NCBI GenBank assembly: GCA_024362935.1
Contig: JANCRA010000014.1
Location: forward strand, 5,351,001-5,415,000
Source of the DNA: Setophaga petechia
Lineage: Eukaryota > Chordata > Aves > Passeriformes > Parulidae
Length of the DNA stretch: 64,000 nucleotides
Direction: 5' to 3'
Below the pieces are notes generated by a model. It ran no database searches. It had not been told where the DNA came from and saw only the letters and a program-made list of their open reading frames with translations. A program made the translations under genes and the position numbers. Position 1 is the stretch's first letter. Every line of letters begins with the position of its first letter. Below, in pieces: positions 1 through 13,432 of this stretch.

Positions 1-500
1 AGGTGTTGAAATTCACAGCACCTTCATGGATGGTAGTGGGTGGATGTGTTAGTGGGTGGATCACACGTTGTGCTCAGGAGCCACTACACTCATTGCTGCT
101 ACCAAGAGAGATCCTTGGAGAGGGAACAGGATATTTTATATATATACCCCTGGTGCTCATAACAACTGGTGTGACAACCCCTCCATGGGGTTTTGTGAGG
201 AGAGGGCACACAAGAGGACAAGAGGACACCACAGTGTGAGGATGCCCCATGGCCCTGTGAGGAGGGTTCAGAGTTGCCATGCTCAAGAGCAGCCCTGGGG
301 CTCTGCCTTCTGCCGCCCATGACCCCATTCCCTGTCCCATTGTTGGGTGGACCCATCTCCACTGCCATGTCCTGGCTGCTGCTGCTCTGTCCTTGCTGTG
401 GAGCAGCACAAGGGACACCCTGGGACCAACAACTCATGGCCAGGACAGCCCCTGAGGGGTAGCGGGGCCCAACAGAGCCCAGAGACAGGGGCAGCCCAGG
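1..500. other. GC-rich non-coding stretch
   Basis: This stretch is richer in G and C than most of the host sequence that follows. Several short open frames overlap on both strands, but none has recognisable protein features. A small imperfect tandem repeat of period 16 (an 11-base core seen at 34-44 and again at 50-60) lies near the start. I see no gene. Confidence 0.5.
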
Positions 501-570
501 TGGGCTGGGATGGGATGGGCTGGGTTGGGTTGGGTTGGGTTGGGCTGGGCTGGGCCGGGCAGGGCTGGGT
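501..570 (+). repeat. TGGGN pentanucleotide array, 14 G-triplets
   Basis: Fourteen GGG triplets follow one another with exactly two bases between each, so the unit is TGGG plus one variable base with period 5; the opening base of the unit varies in the last copies. The middle has the purest run, TGGGT repeated. Such spacing is ideal for G-quadruplex formation on the + strand. This is seen directly. Any function is inference. Confidence 0.9.
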
Positions 571-3500
571 TGTTATTAATTAGTGCCCTTGAGGGGCCCA
601 GGCCCTTGGTGTGGTTTTGGCTGGGGGCAGTCTATGGCTGAGCTCTGCTGAGGGACTCTGAGGTGAGATAAGACCAACCCGAGCTGCCTTCGTTGTCCTG
701 GCAGAGGGGTTTTCCAGTTAGTTTATGTAAAGCTGAGGCTGATACTGACTAAATCCCAAAGATACCAGCTGAGATGCTGTTGGTAGCAATAAGGCTCTGT
801 CTTTTCCCTGCTGTGTTTCCTGCTCCGCTGTCTGTTTGCCCCCAGGTGTTCCGTGCTGTGTGGGTGGACTGTGATCATTGTTTAAATCATCTTCAGAAGA
901 AATCTAGACTTCTTCTGTTGGTGTAGATCACTTTTATGATGCTGTGGTGTAAATAATTTACCCACGTGTTTCTGTTCTTTTTCATCAAAACAGTAAGGGA
1001 ACAAATTTTGTGTGCAAAACATGAAGAACTATTTCGCTATTCTCAGTAAATATCACTGATGTGTTCAAACCATTATTTGTCTTATTGAAGTTGTATATGA
1101 AGATTCTTGGGTTTTGTCCTTGAGGTGGCTTTTAATTGCTCTGCTTTTGAGTTGGCAAACTTGGGAAGCCATCAGCACCATCTTTTTTTTTTTTTTTTTC
1201 CTTTTAGGTAGATATTTTAAGAATAAGTTAACAAGCTAGTTGTGTATCTGCATCTCTTTGAGGACACAATTGTATTTGAAATCACAACTGTATATCAGCA
1301 CATAATTTAATGGAGTTGCTGGCCCTATGTTGGAGAGAAAATAACTTCAGTGTGTGGGATTGCCTTATCTATTGCAACAATATTATTTCAGGCATTTATT
1401 AAGTTTCAGACTGGCAGGGGCCAGCATAAATCATGTGTTGAAGTTGCCATGTTCCGATAACTCTGCAGCTGAATTGAAAATCTGGTTTATGAGGAAAGGG
1501 AGAAATTATCAGGAAAAACAGTATCTTTATTTCAAAAGCTACTATTTTAGGAGTTAATCCAGCTTCCCATGCCATGCTGTGGAAGGCAATGAAGAACCCT
1601 GTGCCTAGAGCTGACACTGGCCTGTGTGAGTTGTTGCCCATGTGCCCAGCTTAGCCAGTGCATTGCTTCACCTGTGCAGCTCAGTTACAGGGAGATGTCT
1701 GGAGGTGTGAATTTTTGGAAATGAGGTAACTTTACTCACAGATAGTTTTTCATTTTTTTGAACAATTGGAAGCACTGGTGTGTGATTATTGAATCTGCCT
1801 GGAACATCTGCTGGGCAATTTTGTTTTAATACAGCCTGTAGATGCTCTTAAATGAAAACTTATAGATTATACAATATAAACCTGGTCCTGCTGTTGGTGT
1901 TAGTGACTTGCTATTACAGTGCAATTAAAGTCAGCACATACTGTAAGGGATAGTGGTGATCCTATCCTCAGTGATTGGACTGGCAATGCCAGGGATTTAG
2001 AAAAGTGAAAAGGACAAAATTTTCTATTTACTTTGCTGCACTGTTGCTATTTCTTAATTTTCAAGGCTTATTTCAAGACCACTGCTTTCCCTCATAGATG
2101 CAAGATGCCTATATGTCTTTTTTAAAACCAATAAAAATATCAGCTCAGCTTTGCAGAAAATACTGAACTGGAGCCAAAATGACAGCTAGCATGATGCAGG
2201 ATTATTCTTGGAAGCATTATTTATGCTCAGCATGAAAGACTGAAACACACAGACTTTTACAGACATGCAGTGAGCTTTGTATCAGAGCTAGACACTTAAG
2301 AAATTAAAATACTTTCTTGGTTACTTCAAAATGAGCTGAGAATTCAGATTCCAAACAATGTAGTTTCTCTTTTAATATAGAGTAGTGAAGCCAGTATTAG
2401 GAACAAAGTGCTAATGCTTGAGAAAGACAAATTCCTCTTAGTCTAGGACTGGAATCTTGCAAATGCTTAGCTGCACAATGAAGTTTAAATATTTGCTGGA
2501 AAAGTAAAAAGTGAGAAGCTTAAACTTCAGGTACCTGCATTTGACTGTTGTTTAAACTAATTTCTGCATTTATAGTCAAGACTGAGGAAAAAACCGTCAA
2601 CTGAAACATGGAAAATACTGAAAACTGATAGCTTTTTTTCTTCTTTTTTTTTTTCCCTCAAGCTTTGATAGAAGATGTAATTCTCTACATGGAAACTGGG
2701 AAGAGGATTTTGCTGGTAAGTACATGAAACTTGCTTTTGTTCCTTGCTGCTTGAACCTGTGTAACGAGGCAGAGGAAGGAAGAGAGTGAAGCACACTGAG
2801 GGACACACTGAAGGACCTGAGCTACACTGAAGTGCTGTAAACAATCCTTATTTGCTGCCAGCCATTATGAAATGGCACAGATCAATTCAATTCAGGAAGA
2901 ACTTTGCTTTTTATAAGGAATATCCTTGATTACAACTAACTGTAAAGGTCTGCCAGCTATTACACGAGCTCCTATGCCAAAGCTGCAGGGTATCTCCAGA
3001 AGTTTTCAGTTTTGTTGGGCTGTGAAGTGGAATGAACTCATCCATGACCAACTGAAATGCTGCTGATGACCAGACTGCTGCTCTTACAGTTTTTTTTCCT
3101 CTATGTTTTTATTTCTATCCCAACAGTCTCCAAGGAAATTGGGTAGAAGCCACTAATGTGGCATAGTAGCTGAAAGCTTAGAATCCATTCTTAGCCCACA
3201 GTGCTTATAAATATCTAATAGAAATGATTTTTTGGTATTACATGATTATTTTGACACAATACTGACAGATACAAATTGTATTCAGGTGTACAAAAGTTTG
3301 AATTTTTAATGCAGGGCTGTCACTGTAAATCAAGCTGCTGGTCAGTCACGTATTCAGCAATGAACAGAAAATACAGTTTGGATTTTTTTTGTCCACAAAC
3401 CCTGTGGAGTAGTCACACTGAATATTCTCAATTCCCAGTCTTTCAGCATCTGAGAAACTAACTCAGAGTTTTATAGAAGCAACAGGGATTGAACTTTGCT

Positions 3501-5754
3501 ATCCCAGAAGGCTACAAGAGCGATAGTGTTCTTTTGTTTCTGCAGCAAAAATAAGTTATTGGGGAAGAGTGTGCAAAGCTGAAAGTACTCCAGGTGATGT
3601 TTGGGGTGTCCAGGGGCTCCAGGTCTGTGCCTGTCCATTTCCTCCTCTTTTGATAGTTCTGCACTGAGCAATCAGCTGTCAGCACATCCTTGTATGAAAT
3701 ATAAGAAAAACCATTATCTCTGTTATTTTGTTAAAAACATCTTTCCTTTCCCTGTTTGAAATTTGGCTTTAGTTTTATTAAGATAAAAAGGTGAAAATGA
3801 AAGAAAACTGAATAAAGTTAGTTATTGCTAGGTTATCAACAGAACTCTAGGGAAGCACTTGCCTTTCTTCACCTGAAAAACATCTTGAAGCAAGCCTGAC
3901 ATGGAGTAAGGGAGGTTGAAAAATACCTCTGACTGTTGATAAGGTTTTGTTATTCTCCTCTGTTACCTCCATGCATCCGAATATCATAAATATTTTTTTG
4001 GGTGGCTTTTTTCTCCCACGAGTTTTGAGTGCAGTTTCCCATTCTTTTGCCCACGGTGTGAGGAATTTCCAGCTCGAATCCTCTAGATGGTGCCACAGCC
4101 CCAGCACAGGGAGGTGACTCAGCGTTAGTTTTGTGTCTTGCTTGTTAAAATCCCACTTCAGTCAGGTTCTCTACCAAAGGATTAATGGTTTGAGCAGTGA
4201 TACAGTTTGTAGGTTTATAAAGGGAGGAATCAGCATAGGTGGGTTACTTATCTTCAGCTAGGTAAAAATAGATTTTGAGTTTTTTTATAAATACAGAAAC
4301 CTTGCAAGGACTGTTGTGTGGTCCAGTTGCCCCCTCCTCTCTTGAAGCCACGCCTTGAGTGCTGCCAAAGGCAGGGGTGACCAGCTGTGGCCTGTGGTGC
4401 TGAGTGAGTGACCCCAATGAGCCTCTTAAAGCTCCCTGCAGATGTTTCTGCTTTTCTATGCTAATGGGAACTTCCAAACCATTTTATTTTCCTTCTGAGA
4501 GCAGATATATGTACATGAAAATCGCTTTCTTGTATCAAGAGCAAATTGATAATAATGTTGGTTCAGTTGTAAGGCAGGAGCTGTGGAGGCACTCATTCTA
4601 TTTGATAATTGCACAAAGCTTATACAGAGCTTCATCAAAACTAATTTTTTATGTTCTGCTGGCTTTTCTTGTAAAATCTGAATTGTGAGCACATTATTAC
4701 CTGGGCTTTTAAATCATCCACTCAGAGGCTTTTAACTGGTGTGTGAATCTGCTGCAATCCTTTTGCCTTATCACCTCTAGAGCAGCCACTCCCCTGCTGC
4801 TCTGGTTGTTCTGGTGGGTGAAGTTTAGTGGGAACAGACATGTCAGCTCAGCAGTTGTATTCCTGAGCTTTTGGTGACCTGATATGAAGCTTTGTGTGGT
4901 GTGCTGTGAGTGTAGGGCACAAAAAGCATCCAGGGGAGGCTGCTGGGCCATATGTGCTGAAGTTCCACAGTCCTGCTTTGACAGGAAATACCCACTGAAG
5001 CAGGGAGGGTTTAAAGAGTGACTCTGCTGATGCCTGAATCATATTGAGAGTAGGACTTGTTGCTGACAGCAAGGGTTGTGTTTGTGATTAACTTGTATAG
5101 AAACAGTGGGCACCAAAGTGTGGAAACAGAGGCATAATCTGGAAAAGGCACCAACTCTCCAGCCTGAGTTACACTGAGCCTTTTATTTAGCTCATGGGTA
5201 TAAACTGTGTCCTTTGTAAGGACAGGAAAGGATTTGACCATCTTTGTAAGACATCTGTCTGTAAAAGGTGTTATCAGGCAATAATAAAAGAATAAACTGA
5301 GCCACAGCACTGCATTTTAAAATTTCATTTCACTTCAATAATTGCATCCTTTCCTGGTGTACCTTAACATCCTGTATTTTAGATTCTTTGCAAGTCTGGA
5401 AAAAATCAGTCAGAAAATTCCAAATTAAATATTTAAGGTGCTCTTTGTGCTTCTATTTTTTGAGGTGAAACACTGGTGTCCTCTTCATTTGACACTATTC
5501 AAATATCTGTAATATTCTTCACGGAGAGTTTGCTTTTGGCCAGATTTGATTTTGGGCAGCAGCAGTCTGTACAAAGGTCAGCTATAGTTTCTTTTAGATG
5601 CTGCAGTGGTGATTCTGAAGCGACAGCAGCTAAAGTTCAGTTTTTTACTTCCTGTCTTAGATCTATTTGATGATATTTGCCCTCTTTAAAGTACAACTGT
5701 CTTTCTCTCCAAAAGAAGTGGCCACAGCCCAGCTAGAAATTAATCTGGCAACTG
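571..5754. other. Non-coding host DNA
   Basis: No gene recognised. The stretch is AT-rich and holds only short chance open frames. It includes a 17-base T run at 1183-1199 and a pyrimidine-rich tract near 2637-2656. Neither is next to a recognisable retroposon body, so I cannot assign either to a named element. It could be intergenic or intronic. Confidence 0.5.
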
Positions 5755-6775
5755 CTGAAAAGGCAATAAAAATGTTTATCTATAAATACATCAGCAACAA
5801 AAGGAGAATCTCCTTCCTTTATTGGATGAGGGGGGGAAGAGTGATAAAAGATAAGGAAAAGGCTGCAGTACTTATTGCCTTCTTTGCCTCAGTCTTTACT
5901 GGTGACACCAGTTGTTCTCCAGGACCCCCAGTCTTGGGGAGCAGAATGCAAACCCCATGATTCAAAGGGAAATGGTCAGTGAGCTCCTGCAGCACAGGTC
6001 TGTGGGGCTGGATGGGGTTCTCCCCAGGGATACTGAGGAAGCTGATGGAAGAGCTCACTGAGTCACTGTCCATCATTTATCAGCAATCCTGGGGAGCTCC
6101 CAAGTGACTGGAAGCTGGCAAATGTGATACCCACCTACAAGGATGAGCAAGAGGAGGGATTCAGGAAACTGCAGGTGTGTTGAGCTGCCTGCAGTGCTGG
6201 GGGTGCTGGTGGAGCAGCAGATCCCAAGAACCATCACACAGCAGGTACAGGACACCCAGGGCATCAGGCCCAGCCAGCACATGCTCAGGCCATGTCCTAT
6301 TGCCAGCTGATCTCCTTCTGTGACAGGGTGATCTGTTTAGGGGGTGAGGGGAAGGCTCTGGATGTGTCTGTCTGGACTTTAGGAAAGCCTTGGATATCAT
6401 TCCCTCAGCATTCTCGTGGAAAACTGGATGTCCATGGCTTGGACAGGGGCACTCTTTGCTGGCTGCAGGGTCAGGCCCTGAGAGGGGGGTGGATTGGGGT
6501 TTGGTTTAATGTCTGTGTCAGTCATGTGCACAGAAGAATCAAGTGCACCCTCAGGCAGTTTGCAGAAGGACACCAGGCTGGGTGGGAGTGCTGGTCTGCT
6601 GCAGGGCAGGAAGGCTCTGCAGAGGGGTCTGGGCAGGCTGGACTGGTGGACAGGAGGTTCAGCAAAATGAAATGGTGGGTCCTGCCCTTAGGTCACAACA
6701 AGCCCCTGCAGGGCTCCAGGCTCGGGACAGAGTGGCTGCAAAGTGGGCCAGTGGAAAAAAGTCTGAAATAAGTGC
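5755..6775 (+). pseudogene. CR1-type LINE fragment, broken reverse transcriptase
   Basis: This is a decayed piece of the second open reading frame of a chicken-repeat-1 (CR1) non-LTR retrotransposon. CR1 ORF2 encodes an endonuclease and reverse transcriptase used for target-primed retroposition. Translation at about 5800-5910 gives a segment reading AFFASVFTGDTSCSPG, typical of the linker before the CR1 polymerase. Later stretches in other frames resemble the polymerase core and the downstream conserved region (for example LGHNKPLQ near 6690). The frame changes several times and stops interrupt it, so it is dead. Neither the 5' end nor the usual 3' end with its short terminal repeat was found, so the copy is truncated at both ends. 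CR1 is the dominant LINE of birds, which supports an avian source. The edges are approximate. Confidence 0.85.
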
Positions 6776-9700
6776 TCTACCATAGGATCTGTAAAGTTTG
6801 CCAATGTACTTTTTACACTGCTGAGTTATTTCAGCTTGTAAGGACCAAAGACAAAACCACAGGTTTCTGTGACCTCTTCTGGGTATAAGTGTGCATAAGC
6901 ACTTTCAAAAGTTCAACAGAGATAACCAGAACTCAGACAGTTCCCTGCCAACCACCAGATAAAGTAAAAATGCTTGGTTTAATACCCTGTGTATCTGTAG
7001 CGTGGTGGCAAACCTTGGGTTGCTATAGATTCTCATAGAAAGTGGGGATGAAGCAGTTAAGAACATCCTTTTTCTCCTCTCTGTGTGTCCAAATGTGAAA
7101 CACAGTATTAGACTGTCCTGGCTGGCTGTAACTGTCACCTTGGGAACAAGGATTGATGCAGATGGACTCTTGGCAATTTGTGTCTTTATCTGTAGTCATT
7201 GAAAGCCTGCACTACAAGGGATGGGGAGCAAGAGAATTAGGATGAAACTTATTATTGGCAATTTTTGGATGAGAACTGTATTTATCATTACTTTAATGTT
7301 CTTTGTCATCTTTGATGAAAGAAATTAAACTACTGTCCAAAAATGTAAACTGTAGTTTGATGATGCAATATTATCTTTTTTTATTTCTTCACCTTTCTTT
7401 GGCCAGAAGTAAAAGTTCCAAAATATCATAAAGAGTTAGTCAAAAGAAGTCTGAATGCACCACAGCAAATGTACATGCATAATTAGATGTCATGAGATTT
7501 CTTCATCACTACCAAGACCACCTCTAGGGTAAGACTGCTTGGAGCAATTTTGGTATTTGTAGTTTTTGGAGTATAAAGAAAGTTTTCAAAGTTAATTGTG
7601 AGAGTTCATGGGACCATTGCTCATAGAACAGTGATGAGGAAAGTAGTTGAAATAGAGTATGAGACAGAATAAGTTTTAGTTTGCATGTGCACTTTTTCCA
7701 AGAAAATCACAATTCCTGGTTTTTTAAAAAAGTGAGTGCAGTTGTAGAATTTATTTTACATCAGTAATCTGTTTGGACAACCTCTCTTTTTATACGTGAC
7801 ACTCCCTAAATGATGCCCCTTGAGTGTGGCAAGGAAATTCTCTAATCAATAGCTCCCAGACCAGGTTATCTGAAAGCCAAGGGAAGAAGAACTCCTGGCA
7901 GAGACACTTATTTTGAGATTCACATCCATTGCTTGTCTGCCAGAACTCAAGTTGCTGTAAACTTTCAGTCCAGTGTGAAAATTGTGGGGGGTTTGTGGTT
8001 ATTATAATAATTTGAGTTAGTGCAAGCAGAGGCTTGTTCTTTTGCTGTTGTTAATATTAGACTGTTTAAAACTTTGTCTGCATCTCAAGTTTGTCTATCT
8101 GGGTTCAAAACCAGAAATAAATGCAGTAAGAAACCAGGAAATATTGAGAGGTGGTTTGTGACCATTGTAAAACTGTTTGGAAGGAGTCAGGATTTGCAGT
8201 GGAGGGAATTGTTCAATAATCCAGTGTTACAGCCTCACCAGTTGCGTTCTTCCAGCGTGTGTGTCCCTGTAACTTAATGAACCTTGAAATACTTCAGTCA
8301 CCTTGTCTAACTCCCTGCCAGTGACCAGCAAAATGCTATTTTCAGTTGATTTTTCCTACAACTGAAAGCTTAGAAAACTCCCAGCAGAGTGGTGGCTCAA
8401 GGGGACACTGCAGTGGCGTCAGAGCAGCTTCCTGTGAGGAATTTCTGTAGTGCTCTTGGAACAGGCAAGCTCTCCAGCCAATGTAAATGTGTGACTCTGA
8501 CATCACAAGAGTGGAACCAGAAGCCAGAGTGAAATATTGAACATGATCTTTCATGTGGTGGAAATGTCTCTGTGAGACTCAAGGTGGATATTAAAATACA
8601 GCTGCTGGCACATGGTTTCCAGGTAACCAACACATAAACATGGGTGCACACTCTCTGAACACAGTGTGCATTGCTCATCAGTCATGTTTGGTGGGATTCT
8701 GTCTTCTCATTCTAGTGCAGCATCAATAGCACTGATCTGTGAGGTGAGGGTAGGAGCTGCCAAGTACCAAATGTTGAAGGCACTTTTCATCTAATCCTTT
8801 CCCCCTCCTTTTCCTATGGCATTTATGTTAATTTCTCCATTTCTTGACTTTAAATTTTCATAAGGGCTTACTGAATAGGGGAATTTTTTTCCTTTTGGGC
8901 AGATCTCATCTCCTTTATAAATTAGTGTTTCCAGAGGTGCTGGTTATGGAATGCCTGAGTAGATCACAGGCAGGGTTTGTATGTCCTGATACCCCTTGAG
9001 CTCAGGGGAAGAAGTGAAACAGGAAACTGAAGCATCAGAAGGTGATGTCCTTCCCTTTATTGTAACATCCTAATATCTTTCCTGGATTTAAGGCAACATC
9101 CAACTCTTTTTATTTGAGGCAGGTTTCTCATCTTCCCAGAGGTTGTTTTAAACTTATGTTGCACTTATGTTTTGTGTGGCTTTTCAGATCTGTCTTTTTG
9201 CTGTTGTTTACTTTGACCTATTAAATATTTAAGTATTTTTAAGAGACGTTTTCTCATCTCATCTCCTGAAATTGCACATGAATGAAAATTCAAAACTGTT
9301 GCCAGCTCCTTACGTACAGCAGCTATTATAAGAAAGCAGTTCAGTAGCAATTCAGTGTTAAACTGTTATCACAATTTCTAAGTGATAGTGCAGAGTGCTG
9401 GTATTTACAGGTTTTGAGGCTGTGATTCTCTTGATCAAAGAAGTGATCTCTGCTGTGTTATGAGTGTGGTGTTTGACAGCATTTGTCAGAGTGTCTTCTT
9501 CTTCCTCTCTGACAAGTGATTGTGAGCCCCTTCAGCTTGTGTAGCCCAAGGGTTTATACTGAATAAACTCTGCTTGGAGATTCTCATATCCATATAACAG
9601 CTTAGGTTCTAGACTGAAAGTCCTTTTAAAAATAATGCTTGTGATGATTGCCAAACAAATTTTGGAAGGAAACCTGAAAGGATCTTTCTTTCATGTCTAA

Positions 9701-10349
9701 ATTCCGATAAAATTTTACTGTTGATACCAGACTGAGCTCACTGGACATAAGGGGAGTTTTGGTGCAGGTGGGATGCAATTCAGGCAAGTAAAATGTAGCT
9801 GTTAGTCAAGACCAGTTTAGTTTTTTAAAAACAGAAATTTTAAAATAATCAAGTATATTTTTGGTCTTTAGTTTTGTCAGAGGGATGTGACTTTATTTAG
9901 GAAGTCAGCATTTCAATCGCTGCTGGCAAGCTCCTTTTCTGATGTTTATTCTGATCTTCTCCTAGGTCTTAATCTAGGGAACTTTATTTTCTTTTCAGCT
10001 GTCAGTCTTACAATGCTTTGACTGTGCTGACTTCACTGGTTGTAATTCTGAGCGAGAGAGTGATGGGAATTGGCTTCAGGGGCTGCCAGGTGTGTACCCA
10101 AACACCATCTTGGGCAGTGGTCCTAGGCTGTGCTGAGTTTCAGCACTTCCATGGTGGATCAGAGTTGTGATTATTCTAGACCAGTGTCTTGTGTCTGCAA
10201 ATACTCAGTACACTGTGTTTTTACAGACAGGTGAGGGGCTCTTTACCATATAAACTTGAAAAGGAAAGTATCATTTTTCTGGGCAAGGAGTTCACCATGT
10301 GTTGGGGATCTTTGGTTCCTTAACCTCATGAAGAACCAGAAGATCTTGG
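6776..10349. other. Non-coding host DNA
   Basis: No gene or named repeat recognised. The sequence is AT-rich with short chance open frames on both strands. I could not find splice-bounded coding exons. Confidence 0.5.
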
Positions 10350-10530
10350 CCCCTTAATGATGTGTTCTGTGATCTTGAGCAAATTGCTTCCTTGTGCCTC
10401 TGCCTCCCCTCCCACTCTGTCCTGTCTCTTTTCCAGAGCTCAGACCTTCCCTGTGCTTGCTCAGTGTTTGTTACAACAGGGCCCTGATCTCTGCTGGGGC
10501 CTCTAACTGTGAGTGCTGTACAAAAGGAAA
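10350..10530 (+). repeat. Ancient amniote SINE/LINE relic (MIR-like and CR1/L3-like tail)
   Basis: The piece at about 10353-10415 follows the pattern of the conserved MIR region (GATCTTGAGCAAATTGCTTC then a pyrimidine-rich stretch). It is followed at about 10478-10522 by GGGCCCTGATCTCTGCTGGG and the next few bases, a pattern I associate with old amniote repeat tails. The family assignment is by eye and from general knowledge of these repeats. The copy is highly diverged. Confidence 0.5.
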
Positions 10531-10843
10531 AATAATCCTTCTCACAAACAGGGATGAGGGCTGGGAGTTTCAAAAGGGCAGAAGAACGAGTCAGTTTTCA
10601 TGGACTTTTTTAAAAGTCAAAGCTTGATGCTCAGAGGCTTAAGGCAATTTTCTGACACCGGTCCTGTTGCTGTTGGCTTCAGTGATGTAGGACAGCAGAA
10701 CAGACTCCAGAAATCTTCCATTGTATCTGTCTACCCTTTTATATGTCACAAGGGAGATTTCTCAGTGCAAGAGATTGAACCTCAGATAAGATTACATGCT
10801 GTAATTATCAGTGGGATTTATTTGTTCAGTTCTTTCACCCCTA

Positions 10844-10900
10844 AGTGGAAAAATGCACGTACATCCCTTAAGAAAAGGGAAGTGTGTGCATTTTTCCACT
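10844..10900. repeat. 57-nt near-perfect hairpin
   Basis: Bases 10844-10858 pair perfectly with 10886-10900 (15 bp). The stem continues with two G-T wobbles, two more pairs, one A-A mismatch and six more pairs, closing on a 5-base loop at 10870-10874. This is seen directly. It could be a small palindromic DNA-transposon remnant, a hairpin RNA precursor or chance. I do not recognise it as a known microRNA. Confidence 0.75.
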
Positions 10901-11381
10901 CTAAGCTAAGTTGACATGTAAGCAAGGATAGGCAAAAATAAAGTTATTTATCAAAGGAAATATTCCTATTTTGTCTGTACATAATATGAGTATAGAATAG
11001 AGTTATAGAATGGCTGTAAAGTTTGGAGGTTTTTTAGCTGTAAATGTAGACTAAATTAAACTGCTAGGTTTGATTAAATTTCAATTGACTGTGGTATTAC
11101 ACCCCCTTAAAAACCACTGGAGAGACTCAAGTTGCATTTTAAATCTAGTATTGTAATTAATGGTATCTACATTTATTATTGTGGTAACTGCACTTTAATG
11201 ACCGTGTTCAGTACTAAACAAAGCTACAAAATCTAAACAGCTCTTAAGAGCATGTTGATTTCAGCTACATTTTATTCCATTGGTCACCCACTTAGGTGAA
11301 CTTGAATACTAAAATTAAGCTTTAAAAGCTAATAGGGACAAAGTGTAAAAGTTATTGCACAAAAATCAAATCCTTTCCCTT

Positions 11382-11408
11382 GAAGTAGGGTGTTCATTTA
11401 CCTGTTAA
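11382..11408 (+). repeat. 27-bp dispersed direct repeat, copy 1
   Basis: This 27-base sequence, which begins GAAGTAGGGTG and ends ACCTGTTAA, recurs without change at 13950-13976. The flanking bases differ on both sides, so the match is not part of a longer visible duplication. Confidence 0.9.
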
Positions 11409-13412
11409 ATACAGATTTTCAGGTGGAGACTTCTGACCTTACCTGCCACTCCTGTGTCTTTTGCTGTACTTCCCCTGCTGACCAGTGTACCTTGCAGACT
11501 TTAATGTGTGTTTTCATATGGTATCCCAGGAAGAGAGAAAAACATGATTACAGTTCAGATTGAGTTCTTGGGTGCAACATCCTTGTTCCATCTGTTGGAG
11601 TTACTGTGTGACTTCTTTCAGACCTGTGGAAACTGAACATAGGGGGTGGTGGTGGGTTTGTTCTGAATTCTTTAATTTGAGCTAAGATCAAAATAAGGTG
11701 AAACATAACTAAAATGTTATTCTTGCCACCACAGACGTCTTTATGATGAGGCCTTTGTTCCTAAAGAGAGTTTTATTAGATTTCTCCCCATGTTCATGAA
11801 GCTCCATCAATGATGTAACCCTGTGGTTACTTTCATTGTTTAAGCCTCACTTGGGATTTTCAGGATATGTTTATTCACCTGTGAATGAAAAGCAGGCTTT
11901 GTCCTGTTTTCCACATCTTCAACTTTTCCAGATTTAGCTTCCTATTAAGTGAAGGAGGTATTAGCATAAGGAAGTGGCAAAAGGCATTATTTTACCAAAT
12001 TTAGCCAGGAAGGCCAGCTTTTCTGTGGGAATCAGATTGGCTGGGGTCCCTGAGCTGGGATTGAATTCCCATATTAATTCTATGGGTTACTTCCAGAGAA
12101 AGGACCCTGTCCCACCTGAGAAGTTGAAAAGCATTTGGGCTTTCCATGTACTAAGCTACTGGAGAGGTTCTCAGCATGATTTGGTTCCCAGCCAAGCTGC
12201 ATCCACATCCTGACCCCTCAGTTTGATGCTCTCCTCTCCTTCCAGGTGCAAACCAAGCTGTCACAGGGGCTCAGATGTGCTTTCCCTCGGGATATTCCCT
12301 GTGGTTGGAATCATCCCCTTTAGGATTCTCTTTGCTGCCTTGACCACACTTTGCTCTGTAAAGGGGCTGGGATGGGGGGAGAGGCTCTAACTAAAGGTTT
12401 TGGAGTAATTTCTACAGAACCATATTGATTTCATCTCTATTAAATTCATTGAGTTTTCCCATAAGGGCTTTTTAATTTAACCATTGCTAAAAAATGCTGC
12501 ACAAATTACCTGGCAGGAATGCAGTGGAGTTATAAGCCCTTTAGGCAGTCCCTTAAAGGCAAAGCAGTAAAGCTGGGTGAGCTATTCCCAGCCAAGAGGG
12601 TTGGGTTTTCTTTATTTATTTATTCAGTGAATTTACCACTCTGTCTGTTCACAGATTACTGACAAACAGCCACTGATTCTTTATGAATTTGTTCATTATC
12701 CCAAATTATTCAGTGCCTGGTTTATGCAATGCAGTTTTAGCTTATGGGGCTGCTGGCAGGCTGATCCACAAGTATTGTTTGAATACCACTGTTTGTAATT
12801 CTTACAGAAAAGCCCTATAAAACTCAATAGAGGCCTGGTGTTTTATTTCTGGGTACATCCATAAAACTTAGCAGAAAATTATATCCTTACCATAAAATTC
12901 TACAGCTTGGTTTAAACTAGTTATAATTTTCTACTGATTTCTGTGGTTTTAGTAGCATTTATTTAAAAAAAGCATTTTGCATTGCCATTACTCTCAAATT
13001 CTTCTAGTTCCTGAGAGCAGAGAGGGTTGATAACATGGATGTAAATATTTGGGAACTGACCTCTTTTACCCTTGAGTTTGTTTGGTTACATTGCAGTTAT
13101 ACTGATGCCTGCTATAAGACATTGTTTTTGCTATTGGGGTATAAATGATTATCAGGCCCTACTTGGTTCTGCCTCTCATTGATCTTACAATGAAAGCTGA
13201 GGTATATAAAATAGAACTATCTAATATGCAAGTACATTAGATTTCTCTGTTCTTTGGATGGAATTTAATGCCCATGTTTGTGACAGCTCCTCAAGGAATG
13301 AGGTGTCATTAGTATCAGGCTCTACTCAGATTCCAAGAAGTCTCCCAACTTAAAAAGTCTTTCCTTGGGTCCAGGCATGCACCTTTCAACGTGATGATAC
13401 ATGACTCTGGAG

Positions 13413-13432
13413 TCTCAATCTAGAGATTGAGA
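13413..13432. repeat. 20-bp near-perfect palindrome
   Basis: Nine-base arms (TCTCAATCT and its complement) flank two central bases. This is seen directly. No function is assigned. Confidence 0.8.

Noticed and set aside
1183..1199. Poly-T run as a retroposon tail or terminator
   Set aside because: No SINE or LINE body or target duplication was found beside it.
6292..6771. 159-residue + strand open frame as a host gene
   Set aside because: It lies within the decayed CR1 fragment and mixes frames of the old reverse transcriptase.
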